From the NCBI RefSeq assembly GCF_900115225.1, contig NZ_FOVR01000004.1:124001-188000 (forward strand): 64,000 nucleotides of DNA, given 5' to 3'. The stretch is from Cohaesibacter marisflavi (GTDB lineage Bacteria > Pseudomonadota > Alphaproteobacteria > Rhizobiales > Cohaesibacteraceae). Both the position numbers and the translations under genes were made by a program. This document shows positions 10,001-18,190 of this stretch, piece after piece. The stretch's first letter is position 1. Every line of letters starts with the position of its first letter. The notes beneath the pieces were generated by a model that was not told the origin of the DNA, did no database searches, and worked only from the letters and a program-made list of their open reading frames with translations.

Positions 10001-10511
10001 CGCGCTTCAATATTTCAAGACGCTCGCGCCCCTTAGCCACATGATTGCTTGCCAACATCCGGTCCACGGGGCCATTGCCGCCACCGGTCAGGCAGATGAT
10101 GCCTTCACCCAGTTCTTCCAGATCACCGACCGTAACATGCGGCTCCTGATCATCCTCGGGCGAGAGATAGGACCGGGAAACAAGGAGCATAAGGTTAGCC
10201 CAGCCCTGATCCGTGGCAGCAAGCAAAACGATGGAAGGCAATTCCGTATGCCCGCTACCTTGATAATCTCCATCGTTGAAATAGATCTCGACCTGACAGC
10301 CCATGATCGGTTGCAGGCCTTCGCCGACAGACTTTTCGGAAAATTCAAGTCCACCAAACATGTTGCGCGTATCCGTAATGGATACAGCGGGCATATTCAT
10401 GGCCTTGGTCTTCTTGATCACCTTGGCGACGGGCAAGGCCCCTTCAAGAAGAGAATAGGCCGAATGCACATGCAAATGGATAAATTTAAGATCGTCCGAC
10501 AGCCCATTCAT
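7065..10511 (-). CDS. dnaE: DNA polymerase III alpha subunit
   Basis: DnaE is the replicative polymerase catalytic subunit. The product of about 1148 residues begins with a PHP domain (IHLHVHSAYSLLEGALP near residues 11-27). It continues with the polymerase core, whose catalytic acidic motif reads MPDFDIDF, with GPGRGSGAGSLVAW ahead of it. It ends in an OB-fold (LAGTITGKQERKTKTGNRMG) and C-terminal region, the full DnaE1 architecture and length. Start choice: the ATG at 10511 puts the PHP motif where relatives have it, with GGAAGG about 10 bases upstream; starts at 10538 and 10553 are alternatives. It is probably transcribed from the promoter at 10867-10895 through a leader that carries small frames. 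Confidence 0.97.
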   Translation of the reverse strand: MNGLSDDLKFIHLHVHSAYSLLEGALPVAKVIKKTKAMNMPAVSITDTRNMFGGLEFSEKSVGEGLQPIMGCQVEIYFNDGDYQGSGHTELPSIVLLAATDQGWANLMLLVSRSYLSPEDDQEPHVTVGDLEELGEGIICLTGGGNGPVDRMLASNHVAKGRERLEILKRVFGDRVYVEIMRHGMPHEAIVEPQIIDLAYEFEMPLVATNDVYFGEREDFEAHDALLAIAESKVLIQSDRRQLTREHYFKSQDEMAELFADLPEALENTIEIAQRCSTRVRTVKPLLPRFAGADADPEEAEQHEAAELRKQAEEGLRRRLDIHGLAPGLTEESYWERLEFELGIIVSMKFPGYFLIVADFIKWAKEHGIPVGPGRGSGAGSLVAWSLTITDLDPLRFALLFERFLNPERVSMPDFDIDFCQDRREEVVHYVQRKYGWSNVGQIITYGTLQARMVLRDVGRVLQMPFGQVDKLCKLVPMKGAVSVSLPEALEQEPRLVDARKEEEIVDRLISISLKLEGLYRHTSTHAAGVVIGDRSLDKLVPMYRDPRSDMPVTQFNMKFVEKTGLVKFDFLGLKTLTVLQTAVRFVEQRGIKINLSEIPIDDPKSYEILCRGETVGVFQLESMGMRKALLDMKPDQFEDIIAIVALYRPGPMANIPVYCARKRGEEKPDYMHELLEPVLKETYGIIIYQEQVMQIAQILSGYTLGQADMLRRAMGKKIREEMEKQRVFFCDGAEERGVPREQASEIYDLVAKFADYGFNKSHAAAYALVAYQTAYMKANYPAEFLAAIMTLDMNNTDKLSEFRRDAIRLGIEVQPPSINESGVEFLVKDGAIIYSMAAIKGVGQPAAEHIMEVRGDKPFKDLADFAKRISPRVINKRTIENLAAAGTFDVLNPNRAQVVGSIDIIMGEATSHSRDASSGQGGLFGEEEAAPLPLPDVRPWTSQEKLQREYSAIGFYLSAHPLDEYIPQLEKMRIQLWQQFEIAVKQGASAGRLAGTITGKQERKTKTGNRMGIITISDPTGQYEAVLFSEALARFRDDLEPGNTVILEVGADERPEGVSVRINNVRPLVSDGMRQAMRVFVNDPKPLTSLQKQLDDRGDGEVSVIVMLDEGECEVEMRLKGKYYVSPEVGRALKAIPGIVDVEVGVA

Positions 10512-10710
10512 CACAGCAAAGCCTTCCCGTATCAACATGACAGCGCCCGACATGGGTCGCTAGAATCAGATCGCGCAAGGCTTCAAGAATAGGAAATGCA
10601 GAGGAGCATGGCAAAGCCTGATGATAGCTGTCAGACGGTGGCGACAAGCTCTCCACAACGAGCAGGTTTGGCTTTGAATAACCTTCCGAACCCCAGCAGG
10701 CCGTCCCCAT
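10486..10710 (-). CDS. Possible 74-aa leader ORF overlapping the dnaE start
   Basis: A 74-codon frame starts at an ATG with a strong Shine-Dalgarno (AGAGAGGA, 5 bases spacing) and ends 26 bases inside dnaE as annotated here. The product (MGTACWGSEGYSKPN...) has several cysteines and no recognisable domain or membrane segment. It lies 38 bases after the microprotein stop on the same transcript. It may be translated and couple ribosome flow to dnaE, or the good ribosome site may be chance. Codon content does not clearly favour coding. Confidence 0.3.
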   Translation of the reverse strand: MGTACWGSEGYSKPNLLVVESLSPPSDSYHQALPCSSAFPILEALRDLILATHVGRCHVDTGRLCCDEWAVGRS

Positions 10711-10748
10711 AGTTATCCTCTCTTATCCCCACTATTCAGACAGGAAAA

Positions 10749-10832
10749 TCAAACCAGAACCTGCATCCACACGCCAATCATGGACATAAAGGTGATAAGG
10801 GAACCGAGCGCAAGAACATCACGAATAATCAT
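10749..10832 (-). CDS. 27-residue membrane microprotein in the dnaE leader
   Basis: A complete tiny gene: ATG at 10832, TGA ending at 10749, product MIIRDVLALGSLITFMSMIG plus VWMQVLV. After a short charged start (RD) almost the whole chain is hydrophobic, fitting a single transmembrane helix. GAGG lies 8 bases before the ATG, and a near-consensus promoter (10867-10895) would start transcription about 28 bases upstream. Promoter, ribosome site and membrane-helix composition together make a real gene likely. Function is unknown. It sits 5' of dnaE on the same strand. Confidence 0.6.
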   Translation of the reverse strand: MIIRDVLALGSLITFMSMIGVWMQVLV

Positions 10833-10866
10833 TACCAGACCTCAAAACTGTTCGCGTTATATCCTC

Positions 10867-10895
10867 ATTATGTATTTGTTTTGTTCTCATTGCAA
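10867..10895 (-). promoter_or_regulatory. Sigma-70-type promoter ahead of the microprotein and dnaE
   Basis: TTGCAA (10890-10895) and CATAAT (10867-10872) on the minus strand are separated by exactly 17 bases. Upstream (10896-10970) is an AT-rich stretch that could act as an UP element. The predicted start near 10860 gives a 28-base leader to the microprotein. Apart from this promoter and the stem-loop at 11194-11226, the region 10833-11255 holds nothing I can identify. Confidence 0.65.
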
Positions 10896-11193
10896 GCACT
10901 TTCTTTTAATCTCGCAAATTCAATTTTATTACAATTTTTTAGATAGTTAGAAGAAGTTGTTCGCAAATTATTCACACAGCTTCATTCTGTCCCCGACCTC
11001 ATCCCAAAACATCCACAGGAGAACATCCCCCAAAAGAGCCGACCACACCAACCAGACTTTGTCCTCCGCTTGTGAACAGTCTTTCCACACACTCTCCCGG
11101 CTCAGTGAAAAAGCAGCCTGAGATATCCCCACCAATCCAGTATCCATTCACAGGCACCAGTGGAAACTATATGCAGACCAGCATAACGAAATG

Positions 11194-11226
11194 CGCCCGC
11201 ACCTTTCGAACATGAGAGGGCGGGCG
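11194..11226 (-). terminator. Probable terminator downstream of lolD
   Basis: A 7-bp perfect GC arm pair (11194-11200 with 11220-11226), extended by an inner CCT/AGG pair, forms a stem about 30 bases after the lolD stop. On the minus strand it is followed by CATTTCG, so the T-run is weak. It would separate lolD from the dnaE leader. Confidence 0.5.
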
Positions 11227-11255
11227 GATCAATATCTATTAAATAAAGGAATGTC

Positions 11256-12236
11256 TCAGAGGTCTACAATCTTGCCATCAACCAACGTAATTTGCCGATC
11301 CATGCGTTCGGCCAAAAACAGGTTGTGGGTAGCGACCAGCGCAGCAATGCCAGATTGTTTCACCAAGGCATTGAGCGCCTTGAAAACATATTCGGAGGTA
11401 TTGGGATCAAGGTTCCCCGTCGGCTCATCAGCCAGCAACACGCGCGGAGCATTGGCCATTGCGCGAGCAATAGCCACCCGCTGCTTTTCACCACCGGAAA
11501 GCTCACTGGGCCGATGATCAGAACGGTGATCAATCTTCATATAGGCCAGCAATTCCTTGGCACGTGTCTCGGCTTCTTTACGCAGTTCACCACGGATGAG
11601 CTGTGGCAACATGACGTTCTCAAGAGCGGAGAATTCTGCAAGCAGATGATGGAACTGATAGACAAAGCCGATTTCATTGCGGCGCACCAAAGTGCGTGTC
11701 CTGTCAGCCGCCTGACTTTGTGCCACATTGGCGATATAAACCTCGCCCGCTGTAGGGCGCTCCAACAATCCGGCAATATGCAACAAGGTCGATTTGCCCG
11801 CGCCGGAGGGCGCCACCAGCGCGACCATTTCGCCAGCCCGAACCGTAAGATGCGCGCCATTCAAAACGACCAGATCGTCCTCGGCTTGCTCATAGGCTTG
11901 CTGGATATTGTCCAACACCAGAAGATTCTCGTCAGATGAAGCATCGCGCGGATCGTAATCCTGCCCAGATCCCTGATCAAAAGCAGTATACTGATCCGCT
12001 CCGGGAACAGCTCCCACATCCTGAGAGCCCAGGGAAGCCTCATCCGGCGCAGTTGATGTCGGCATCGCCGGAATGCTGCCCGTCAGTTCAACAAACCCGG
12101 CAGCTGGCTCAGCTATCTGTGGCAAAGCCTCTGGAGGAGTCGAAACAGTCTGCTCATGTCTCTGTCCCTTTGGCTTGGCCGCCTTAGCACGTTCTTCGTC
12201 GCTCAAGATCGGCCAGAAAAAGCTTTTCTTACTCAT
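11256..12236 (-). CDS. lolD: LolD-type lipoprotein-releasing ABC ATPase with long N-terminal extension
   Basis: LolD is the ATPase of the LolCDE complex, which extracts outer-membrane lipoproteins from the inner membrane. The ABC domain begins near residue 104. It has Walker [10 protein letters not shown] (about 142-150, with Ala where Gly is usual), signature [14 protein letters not shown], Walker [13 protein letters not shown] and the H-loop ATHN. Typical LolD is about 230 residues; here 326, because about 100 Pro/Ala/Asp/Gln-rich residues of low complexity precede the domain. The ATG at 12236 overlaps the lolC/E stop by 8 bases, showing translational coupling; an upstream in-frame start at 12317 lies inside lolC/E and is unlikely. 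Confidence 0.93.
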   Translation of the reverse strand: MSKKSFFWPILSDEERAKAAKPKGQRHEQTVSTPPEALPQIAEPAAGFVELTGSIPAMPTSTAPDEASLGSQDVGAVPGADQYTAFDQGSGQDYDPRDASSDENLLVLDNIQQAYEQAEDDLVVLNGAHLTVRAGEMVALVAPSGAGKSTLLHIAGLLERPTAGEVYIANVAQSQAADRTRTLVRRNEIGFVYQFHHLLAEFSALENVMLPQLIRGELRKEAETRAKELLAYMKIDHRSDHRPSELSGGEKQRVAIARAMANAPRVLLADEPTGNLDPNTSEYVFKALNALVKQSGIAALVATHNLFLAERMDRQITLVDGKIVDL

Positions 12237-13497
12237 AACGAAGAGCCTCCACCGGATCGAGCCGAGCCGCACGCCACGCAGGATAGAGCGTGGCAAGGAA
12301 AGAGAGAACCAGAGCAATCAAAAGAACGGAAATCGTCTCGGATGGGTTCATGTCAGCAGGCAGTTTCGAGAGGAAATAAAGCTCTGGCGAAAACAGCTCC
12401 GTGCGCGTCACCCAGGAAACAAACTGCCGGATGGATTCGATGTTGAGGCACACGATCAGGCCGAGTATGAAGCCAGCAAACGTTCCCACCACGCCAATCG
12501 CCGCCCCCGTGATCATGAAGATCCGCATGATAGAGGAGCGCGTCGCCCCCATGGTTCTCAGAATCGCGATGTCGCTACCCTTGTCCTTCACCAGCATGAT
12601 CAGACCGGAAATGATATTGAGCGCCGCCACCAGAATGATCAGCGTCAGAATAATGAACATCAGATTGCGCTCAACTTCCAGCGCCGAAAAGAAGGTGACA
12701 TTGCGATAGCGCCAGTCGGTCATGAAGATCTGCCGATTTACGGCATCTTCCACCGCAGGGCGCAATTCACCCACCCGGTCAGGATCATCCAGATAAACCT
12801 CAATGGCCGAGACTTTGCCATCCTGATTGAAATAGGCCTGCGCCGCTTCCAGCGGCATGAATATGAAAGTGCTATCATATTCACTCATGCCAATCTCGAA
12901 AATGGCTTTGACCGGATAGGATTTGATACGCGGCGCAACCCCCATCGGCGTCACGGCACCTTTGGGCGATATGAGCGTCACGCGATCCCCGGCAATGACC
13001 CCCAGAGAGCGGGCCAAGCGCGATCCAAGCGCCACGCCATCGGAGCTGTCGAAGTCATCAAAGCTGCCCTGAAGGACATTTTTTGAGACCAGCTGAAGCT
13101 TGTCGATGCTGTCCTTATTCATGCCCCGCACAAGCGCACCGGCAGAACCACCGGACGCAGAGGCCAAAATCTGCCCCTCGACAAAGGGTACAGCAAAGCT
13201 GACACCATCCACACCGTCAATGCGTTTGACGATGTCATTGTAATCCGTCAACTCGGTATCCATCGGCTGGATAACCAAGTGGCCGTTAATACCGAGAATC
13301 TTGTCGAGCAGTTCCGAACGGAAACCATTCATCACGGCCATCACGATGATGAGCGTGGCCACGCCCAGCATGATGCCGAAAAAGGAAAGCCAGGAAATTA
13401 CGGACACGAAAGCATCCCGCCGACGAGAACGCAAATAACGGAACGCCATCATCCATTCGAACATGGCGAATGGTGATTTGATCTTTGGCGCGGACAT
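12229..13497 (-). CDS. lolC: Lipoprotein-releasing ABC transporter permease (LolC/E)
   Basis: This 422-residue inner-membrane permease has one N-terminal transmembrane helix ([20 protein letters not shown]), a large periplasmic MacB-like domain (residues about 50-270) and three C-terminal helices starting near [18 protein letters not shown], which is the LolC/LolE topology. Alphaproteobacteria usually have a single permease that acts as a homodimer with LolD. The last residues ([12 protein letters not shown]) are the family C-terminal signature. The start at 13497 (MSAPKIKS) is preferred over a longer frame to 13551. It lies between proS and lolD, the conserved proS-lolC-lolD order. Confidence 0.94.
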   Translation of the reverse strand: MSAPKIKSPFAMFEWMMAFRYLRSRRRDAFVSVISWLSFFGIMLGVATLIIVMAVMNGFRSELLDKILGINGHLVIQPMDTELTDYNDIVKRIDGVDGVSFAVPFVEGQILASASGGSAGALVRGMNKDSIDKLQLVSKNVLQGSFDDFDSSDGVALGSRLARSLGVIAGDRVTLISPKGAVTPMGVAPRIKSYPVKAIFEIGMSEYDSTFIFMPLEAAQAYFNQDGKVSAIEVYLDDPDRVGELRPAVEDAVNRQIFMTDWRYRNVTFFSALEVERNLMFIILTLIILVAALNIISGLIMLVKDKGSDIAILRTMGATRSSIMRIFMITGAAIGVVGTFAGFILGLIVCLNIESIRQFVSWVTRTELFSPELYFLSKLPADMNPSETISVLLIALVLSFLATLYPAWRAARLDPVEALRYE

Positions 13498-13568
13498 ACA
13501 ATTCTCCAGACAGAACCGCCGCCCGCCCGGCCAAGCCGATGCAGGCGACATATTCTTGTTTTATCGAA

Positions 13569-14891
13569 TCATTTACCGGCGATAATACGATCTACAACCC
13601 CGTCGAGGGAAACCATTTCGCGTGCGCCTGTGGCACGATCCTTGATTTCCACTTCATTCGACTTCAGGCCGCGCGGTCCGACAATGATCTGGGTAGGCAG
13701 ACCGATGAGATCCATCGTGGCAAATTTGGCGCCAGCCTGTCCGGCGCGGTCATCATACAGAACGTCGAATCCGGCATTTCCAAGGCGCTCGTAGAGCTGT
13801 TCGCTGACCGCAGACGTTTCTTCATTCTCAGCCTTCATATTGATCAGGCCGATGTCAAACGGAGCCACGGCCTTTGGCCAGATAATGCCGTTTTCATCGT
13901 GGCTGGCTTCAATGATACCGCCAAGCAGACGAGAAACGCCAACGCCGTAGGAGCCCATATGCACCGGATAGTCCTTGCCATCGGCAGCCATAACGCTGGC
14001 GCCCATCTTGTCGGAATATTTGGTGCCGAAATAGAAGATATGGCCAACTTCGATGCCGCGGGCCGCGATCCGATCCGCTTCCGGAATGGCATTGAATGCA
14101 GCTTCATCATGCATTTCGTCCGTTGCCGCATATTCGTTGGTCCAGTCAGCCACAACGCCGGAAAGGTCGCCCGAGAAGTCAACATCATCGCCGGGCACTT
14201 CCTTGGACAGGTAATTCTTGTGGCAGAAGACCTCACTCTCACCCGTGTCAGCCAGAATGATGAATTCGTGGCTGAGATCCCCACCGATTGGGCCCGTGTC
14301 GGCCTTCATAGGAATAGCCGTCATGCCAAGGCGTTTGAAGGTGCGCAGATAGGCGACAAACATGCGATAATAGGCTTCGCGCGCCCGTGCCTCGTCCATA
14401 TCGAAGCTGTAGGCGTCTTTCATGAGGAATTCACGTCCACGCATGACACCAAAGCGAGGGCGGATCTCGTCACGAAACTTCCATTGAATATGATACAGAT
14501 TAAGCGGCAGATCCTTATAAGATTTGACGAAAGTGCGGAAGATATCCGTGATCATCTCTTCGTTGGTCGGGCCAAACAGCATGTCGCGCTCGTGACGGTC
14601 GACGATTCGCAGCATTTCCTTGCCATAATCATCATAGCGTCCGCTCTCTTTCCAGAGTTCTGCGGGCTGCATGGTTGGCATCAGAAGCTCGATGGCGCCG
14701 GAGCGATCCTGCTCTTCCCGCACAATCTGCTCAACCTTGCGCAGCACCTTCAGCCCGAGCGGCAGCCAGCTATAGATACCGGCCTGCTGCTGCCGGATCA
14801 TGCCAGCGCGAAGCATATAGCGATGGGAGACAATTTCCGCCTCTTTGGGGGTTTCCTTCAGGATTGGCAGAAAATAACGGGAAAGACGCAT
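13569..14891 (-). CDS. proS: Prolyl-tRNA synthetase, short alphaproteobacterial form
   Basis: This class II synthetase charges tRNA-Pro with proline in the cytoplasm. The 440-residue protein starts [20 protein letters not shown]. Motif 1 lies near [18 protein letters not shown], motif 2 is [21 protein letters not shown], and motif 3 is [17 protein letters not shown]. The anticodon-binding domain is at the C-terminus. It lacks the roughly 180-residue editing insert of E. coli ProS, as is normal in alphaproteobacteria. It heads the proS-lolC-lolD group. A TATAAA -10-like box at about 14989-14994 on the minus strand may be part of its promoter and overlaps an oppositely directed one. Confidence 0.97.
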   Translation of the reverse strand: MRLSRYFLPILKETPKEAEIVSHRYMLRAGMIRQQQAGIYSWLPLGLKVLRKVEQIVREEQDRSGAIELLMPTMQPAELWKESGRYDDYGKEMLRIVDRHERDMLFGPTNEEMITDIFRTFVKSYKDLPLNLYHIQWKFRDEIRPRFGVMRGREFLMKDAYSFDMDEARAREAYYRMFVAYLRTFKRLGMTAIPMKADTGPIGGDLSHEFIILADTGESEVFCHKNYLSKEVPGDDVDFSGDLSGVVADWTNEYAATDEMHDEAAFNAIPEADRIAARGIEVGHIFYFGTKYSDKMGASVMAADGKDYPVHMGSYGVGVSRLLGGIIEASHDENGIIWPKAVAPFDIGLINMKAENEETSAVSEQLYERLGNAGFDVLYDDRAGQAGAKFATMDLIGLPTQIIVGPRGLKSNEVEIKDRATGAREMVSLDGVVDRIIAGK

Positions 14892-14965
14892 GGATCTGGC
14901 TCTTTCTAATAGAATTCAAAACGGAATACGCACGCGCGTCACAGGCCCATACAAAGCCCGAAAAA

Positions 14966-14994
14966 TTGACCGCATATCACTTCAGGCCTTTATA
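14966..14994 (+). promoter_or_regulatory. Plus-strand promoter into the 14.9-15.4 kb non-coding stretch
   Basis: TTGACC (14966-14971) and TTTATA (14989-14994) are spaced by 17 bases on the plus strand. The same -10 bases read TATAAA on the minus strand, so a divergent proS promoter may overlap it. No convincing coding gene lies downstream on the plus strand before the strong terminator at 15387-15414. Confidence 0.45.
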
Positions 14995-15000
14995 GACCGA

Positions 15001-15414
15001 GATCGATTCTGAGACAGCAATTAATGAAGATGAAGCCTGCAGATCGACTTTTTACACAGGCACCGTCCGCCACCATAGGTAATATTTACCTTTACCTTAT
15101 TCGAAAGACGAATAACATTCTGTCTTTCACCCTGCAGTTGATTTTCACTCTCAAAAAAAAGCGAAAAAATACGCAATTGCATAAAAATATTGATGACAAA
15201 TTGGGCGATTGGGATTAATGTCCCTGCATAACGATAAGAGATACGCTCACCACCGTTATCTCACTTCGCGCAGTAATGTCTTGGGAGGATACATATCTCT
15301 GGCGCGCTTTTAGCTGCTGCCGCTCAGTATTAGCAAAACCACAAATGCACACTGAGCAATGAGATCACGTCGCGATCACTAAAAAAGCAAGGCTTTGCGG
15401 CCTTGTTTTTTTTT
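15001..15414 (+). ncRNA. Candidate structured RNA of unknown class
   Basis: Between a plausible plus-strand promoter and a strong intrinsic terminator lies about 410 bases with several perfect stem-loops: AGGTAA/TTACCT (15077-15091), TTATTCG/CGAATAA (15097-15115), GAGATA/TATCTC (15238-15262) and GCTCAGT/ACTGAGC (about 15323-15358). It has no match I recognise to 6S, tmRNA, RNase P or SRP RNA. Two weak small frames (15024-15218 and 15218-15313) lie inside but lack ribosome sites. The actual 5' end could be further in, near 15235. The stretch 15415-15691 after the terminator holds nothing I can identify. Confidence 0.4.
15387..15414 (+). terminator. Strong intrinsic terminator
   Basis: The stem CAAGGC/GCCTTG (15388-15393 with 15400-15405, loop TTTGCG) is extended by an A-run before it and followed by nine T residues (15406-15414). 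There is no plus-strand protein gene just upstream, so it should end a non-coding transcript. The A-run also makes it usable from the minus strand. Confidence 0.8.
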
Positions 15415-15691
15415 GTCCATTTTCCAATGTGCCGAGGTACATATTGTGTCGATGGATATCGATTACAAGTGACAGGCATGTGACATTTTTCATCACTGCA
15501 TAAATTTACATCACTTTCTCGATTTCCCTTAGAAAATCACACATTATTCCGACCGCCAGACAAACCGGCAGCCACAGCCAACCGCACGCACAGATTCGCG
15601 CTACGGGCTGCTCAGGGTGCCGCGCAGATATCTCAAACAATCAAATTAATGGAAGAAGCGAGGGATAGCGGAGCTGAACCCCACCAAGAAT

Positions 15692-15967
15692 CTATTTCAA
15701 ACTATCCGGCATGGGCAGGAAAGATAGCAGGTCAAAGCCATATCCCTTGACTACAACAGCCCAATAGAAGACGGCAAACAATGCCGAGGCCAGAATAGTG
15801 GTGGCAACGGCCTTGCGGATCATCATCGCCTTCGCCGGAGCGCTGGCTGTGGTTCCCAGTCGTTGATCTTGTTCTTCTGCTTGCGTTCGCACGCCGAAGG
15901 GAAGCACGATAAAGAGGGAAAGCCACCAGATAATGAAATAAACAGCAAGGCCGCTGACTAAACTCAT
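15692..15967 (-). CDS. DUF1467 family small membrane protein
   Basis: This 91-residue protein has two transmembrane segments (about residues 5-24 and 52-72) separated by a hydrophilic loop with GVRTQAEEQD. It matches the alphaproteobacterial DUF1467 pattern, which starts with a hydrophobic VYFIIWWLSLF helix and has the LPFGVRTQ turn after it. The function is unknown. AAGGAAG precedes the ATG. The gene is 26 bases after mce and is conserved in this mce/proS neighbourhood in Hyphomicrobiales, so it is probably cotranscribed with rnj and mce. Confidence 0.85.
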   Translation of the reverse strand: MSLVSGLAVYFIIWWLSLFIVLPFGVRTQAEEQDQRLGTTASAPAKAMMIRKAVATTILASALFAVFYWAVVVKGYGFDLLSFLPMPDSLK

Positions 15968-15993
15968 AAAAGTCTTCCTTTAAAAGGAAAGGC

Positions 15994-16404
15994 TTATACC
16001 TGTTCCAGCTCGGTCAGAGTTCCGCAGAAATCTTTCGGATGCAGGAAGATAACAGGCTTGCCATGGGCGCCGATTTTTGGCTCGCCGTCGCCAAGAACGC
16101 GCGCGCCTTCAGCTTTCAGTTTGTCACGAGCTGCGATGATGTCGTCAACTTCGTAGCAAACATGGTGAATACCGCCAACAGGGTTCTTTTCAAGGAACTT
16201 GGCGATCGGGCTGTTTTCGCCAATTGGCTCAAGCAGTTCGATTTTCGTGTTCGGCAGTTCAACAAAAACCACTTTCACGCCATGTTCGGTGACTTCCTGT
16301 GGTTCAGAGCATTTGGCACCCAGAGTGCCGCCGTAGGTAGCTACGCCGCTTTCGAGACTTGGTACGGCAATCGCCACATGGTTCAAACGACCAATCATTT
16401 CCAT
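15994..16404 (-). CDS. mce: Methylmalonyl-CoA epimerase
   Basis: This enzyme interconverts (2S)- and (2R)-methylmalonyl-CoA in propionyl-CoA assimilation. The glyoxalase-fold product of about 136 residues begins MEMIGRLNHVAIAVPSLESG and has metal-binding positions in LNHVAIAV (His), the GGIHHVCYEV block and the FCGTLTELEQ C-terminus (Glu). These are the conserved epimerase motifs and normal length. The start is at 16404 or 16398; AAGGA lies just before both. It follows rnj by 85 bases and precedes DUF1467. Confidence 0.93.
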   Translation of the reverse strand: MEMIGRLNHVAIAVPSLESGVATYGGTLGAKCSEPQEVTEHGVKVVFVELPNTKIELLEPIGENSPIAKFLEKNPVGGIHHVCYEVDDIIAARDKLKAEGARVLGDGEPKIGAHGKPVIFLHPKDFCGTLTELEQV

Positions 16405-16489
16405 GCATCCTTTTTCACTATGGTGTTTACCGGTCATGGCCTGTCAACGCGACACGCCTTTAGTCTTACCGGAAACGCATTCCTCACTG

Positions 16490-18190
16490 TCATACAAGGT
16501 TGATCATCACTGCGACAACTGGCTTTTTGGCCCACTTTTGGTTCACCTCAGAGCGAACAGAGCGCCGGACAGCCTCGCGCAGCACTTCCACATCCTTGCG
16601 TTTCTTGGCTGGCATCCCCTTCAGGGCGCCAAAAATCCCGGCTTCCACGATTTCAACAAACAATTGATCATTTGCATCCCTCTCTGGAATACCGGCAAGG
16701 GCCATTTGTGGATGACCCAGAATTTCCCCCTTGCGACTGACTGTAATCGCCACAGAAATATGCCCCACATAGGAGAGCTTGCGCCGCTCCTGTATCCCCA
16801 TTTCTTCGAAAGTGCCAACAAGCGAACCGTCCTTGTACAGACGGCCACCAAAATACTCATCCCAACTCTTGACCGTTCCACCAGCCAGCCGGGCCATCCA
16901 GCCATTACGGACATGCAGAACCTCTCGCACGCCCATTTTGCGCGCCAATTGGGCATGGGCCCGCAAATGCATTTCTTCGCCATGCACAGGGACTGCGATT
17001 TTTGGCTGGATCCATTCGTAAAGCTTGCGCAAATCGCCCCGTTTCGGGTGCCCGGAGACATGGATTGGCGCATCTTTTTCGGTGATGATCTCAACATCCT
17101 GAGCCGCCAGATTGTTGATCACCTCGTTGATCGCGCGTTCGTTGCCCGGAATGGCTTTTGAGGAAAAGATCACCTGATCGCCCTTGGAAAGCTGCACCGT
17201 TGGATGCTCTTTGGCAGCAACCCGCGCCAGTGCAGCGCGCTTCTCCCCCTGTGAGCCCGTCAAAATGGCAACCACCTTGTCACGGGGCAAATAGCCATAG
17301 TCATCGTCAGAGATGAATTCGGGAACATCATTCAGATAGCCCTGCTCTTGCGCCACCTCGATAAAGCGCCACAAGGCCCTGCCAACCACGACACATTGCC
17401 GATCATTGGCCCTCGCCGCCCTGGCAATTGCCTGCACGCGAGACACATTGGACGCAAAGGTAGAAACGGCAACCCGATGGGGCGCTTTGGCGATCAGCTT
17501 TGTAAGCTCTTCTTCTACCTCTTTCTCTGAAATCGAAGAGCCTTCCGATAATGCATTGGTCGAATCGCAAACAAGGGCGAGCACGCCCTCCTCGCCCAAC
17601 TCGTTCATACGCGCGATGTCGGTGCCCTTGCCCACACCGGGCGTGGCATCCAGTTTCCAGTCACCGGTATGCAACACGAGCCCATGCTCGGTGCGAATCG
17701 CCAATGCATTGGCCTCGGGGATGGAATGGGAAACGGGGACGAACTCAACGTTGAACGGGCCAAGCTGCACGCGAGAGCCTTGCTCCACCTGATTGACCGG
17801 AATTTCGAGCGAGCCCGGTTCGGCTTCGGCCTTGGCTTCGATCAGGTCAGCCAGAAAGCCGCTTGTATAGATCGGAATTTCCAAGCGTGGCCAAAGCGCA
17901 AACAGCGCGCCAAAATGATCTTCATGCCCATGGGTGATAACGATGCCGTCGATACGATCCCGTTCCTGCTCTAGAAAACGGATGTCGGCGAAAATCAGGT
18001 CGGCACCGGGATGCGCCTCATTGGCAAAGGCCACGCCGAAGTCGACAATCAGCCAGCGTTTGTCCCCCTCCGGGCCGATGCCATAAAGGGCCATGTTCAT
18101 GCCAATTTCGCCTACGCCGCCCAGCGGCATAAAGACCAGTTCAGAAGACGTCATATTCTCTCTCATCGTGGCGCTTTCCTGCGCCATCAT
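16490..18190 (-). CDS. rnj: Ribonuclease J
   Basis: RNase J is a metallo-beta-lactamase/beta-CASP nuclease with 5'-3' exonuclease and endonuclease activity, used in rRNA maturation and mRNA decay. The 566-residue protein carries the zinc motif HGHEDH (residues 87-92), the VSHSIPEA and HTGDWKLD blocks, and a beta-CASP domain with the GSQGEKRAAL motif. Length and motifs are those of alphaproteobacterial RNase J. The start overlaps the birA stop as ATGA (18187-18190), so translation is coupled to birA; in-frame ATGs at 18187 and 18166 are alternatives. Confidence 0.95.
   Translation of the reverse strand: MMAQESATMRENMTSSELVFMPLGGVGEIGMNMALYGIGPEGDKRWLIVDFGVAFANEAHPGADLIFADIRFLEQERDRIDGIVITHGHEDHFGALFALWPRLEIPIYTSGFLADLIEAKAEAEPGSLEIPVNQVEQGSRVQLGPFNVEFVPVSHSIPEANALAIRTEHGLVLHTGDWKLDATPGVGKGTDIARMNELGEEGVLALVCDSTNALSEGSSISEKEVEEELTKLIAKAPHRVAVSTFASNVSRVQAIARAARANDRQCVVVGRALWRFIEVAQEQGYLNDVPEFISDDDYGYLPRDKVVAILTGSQGEKRAALARVAAKEHPTVQLSKGDQVIFSSKAIPGNERAINEVINNLAAQDVEIITEKDAPIHVSGHPKRGDLRKLYEWIQPKIAVPVHGEEMHLRAHAQLARKMGVREVLHVRNGWMARLAGGTVKSWDEYFGGRLYKDGSLVGTFEEMGIQERRKLSYVGHISVAITVSRKGEILGHPQMALAGIPERDANDQLFVEIVEAGIFGALKGMPAKKRKDVEVLREAVRRSVRSEVNQKWAKKPVVAVMINLV

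Noticed and set aside
10867-10895. Possible SOS (LexA) box at the dnaE promoter, because GAAC occurs there
   Set aside because: The alphaproteobacterial LexA site needs a second GTTC/GAAC at seven bases; the matching half is absent.
13485-14909. 474-codon open frame on the plus strand
   Set aside because: It is the exact antisense of proS, whose motifs are clear on the minus strand; its translation shows no family features.
15218-15414. 6S RNA or SRP RNA identity for the structured locus
   Set aside because: The conserved SRP apical-loop sequence is missing, and the layout does not show the long central bubble of 6S RNA that I would expect; left unassigned.
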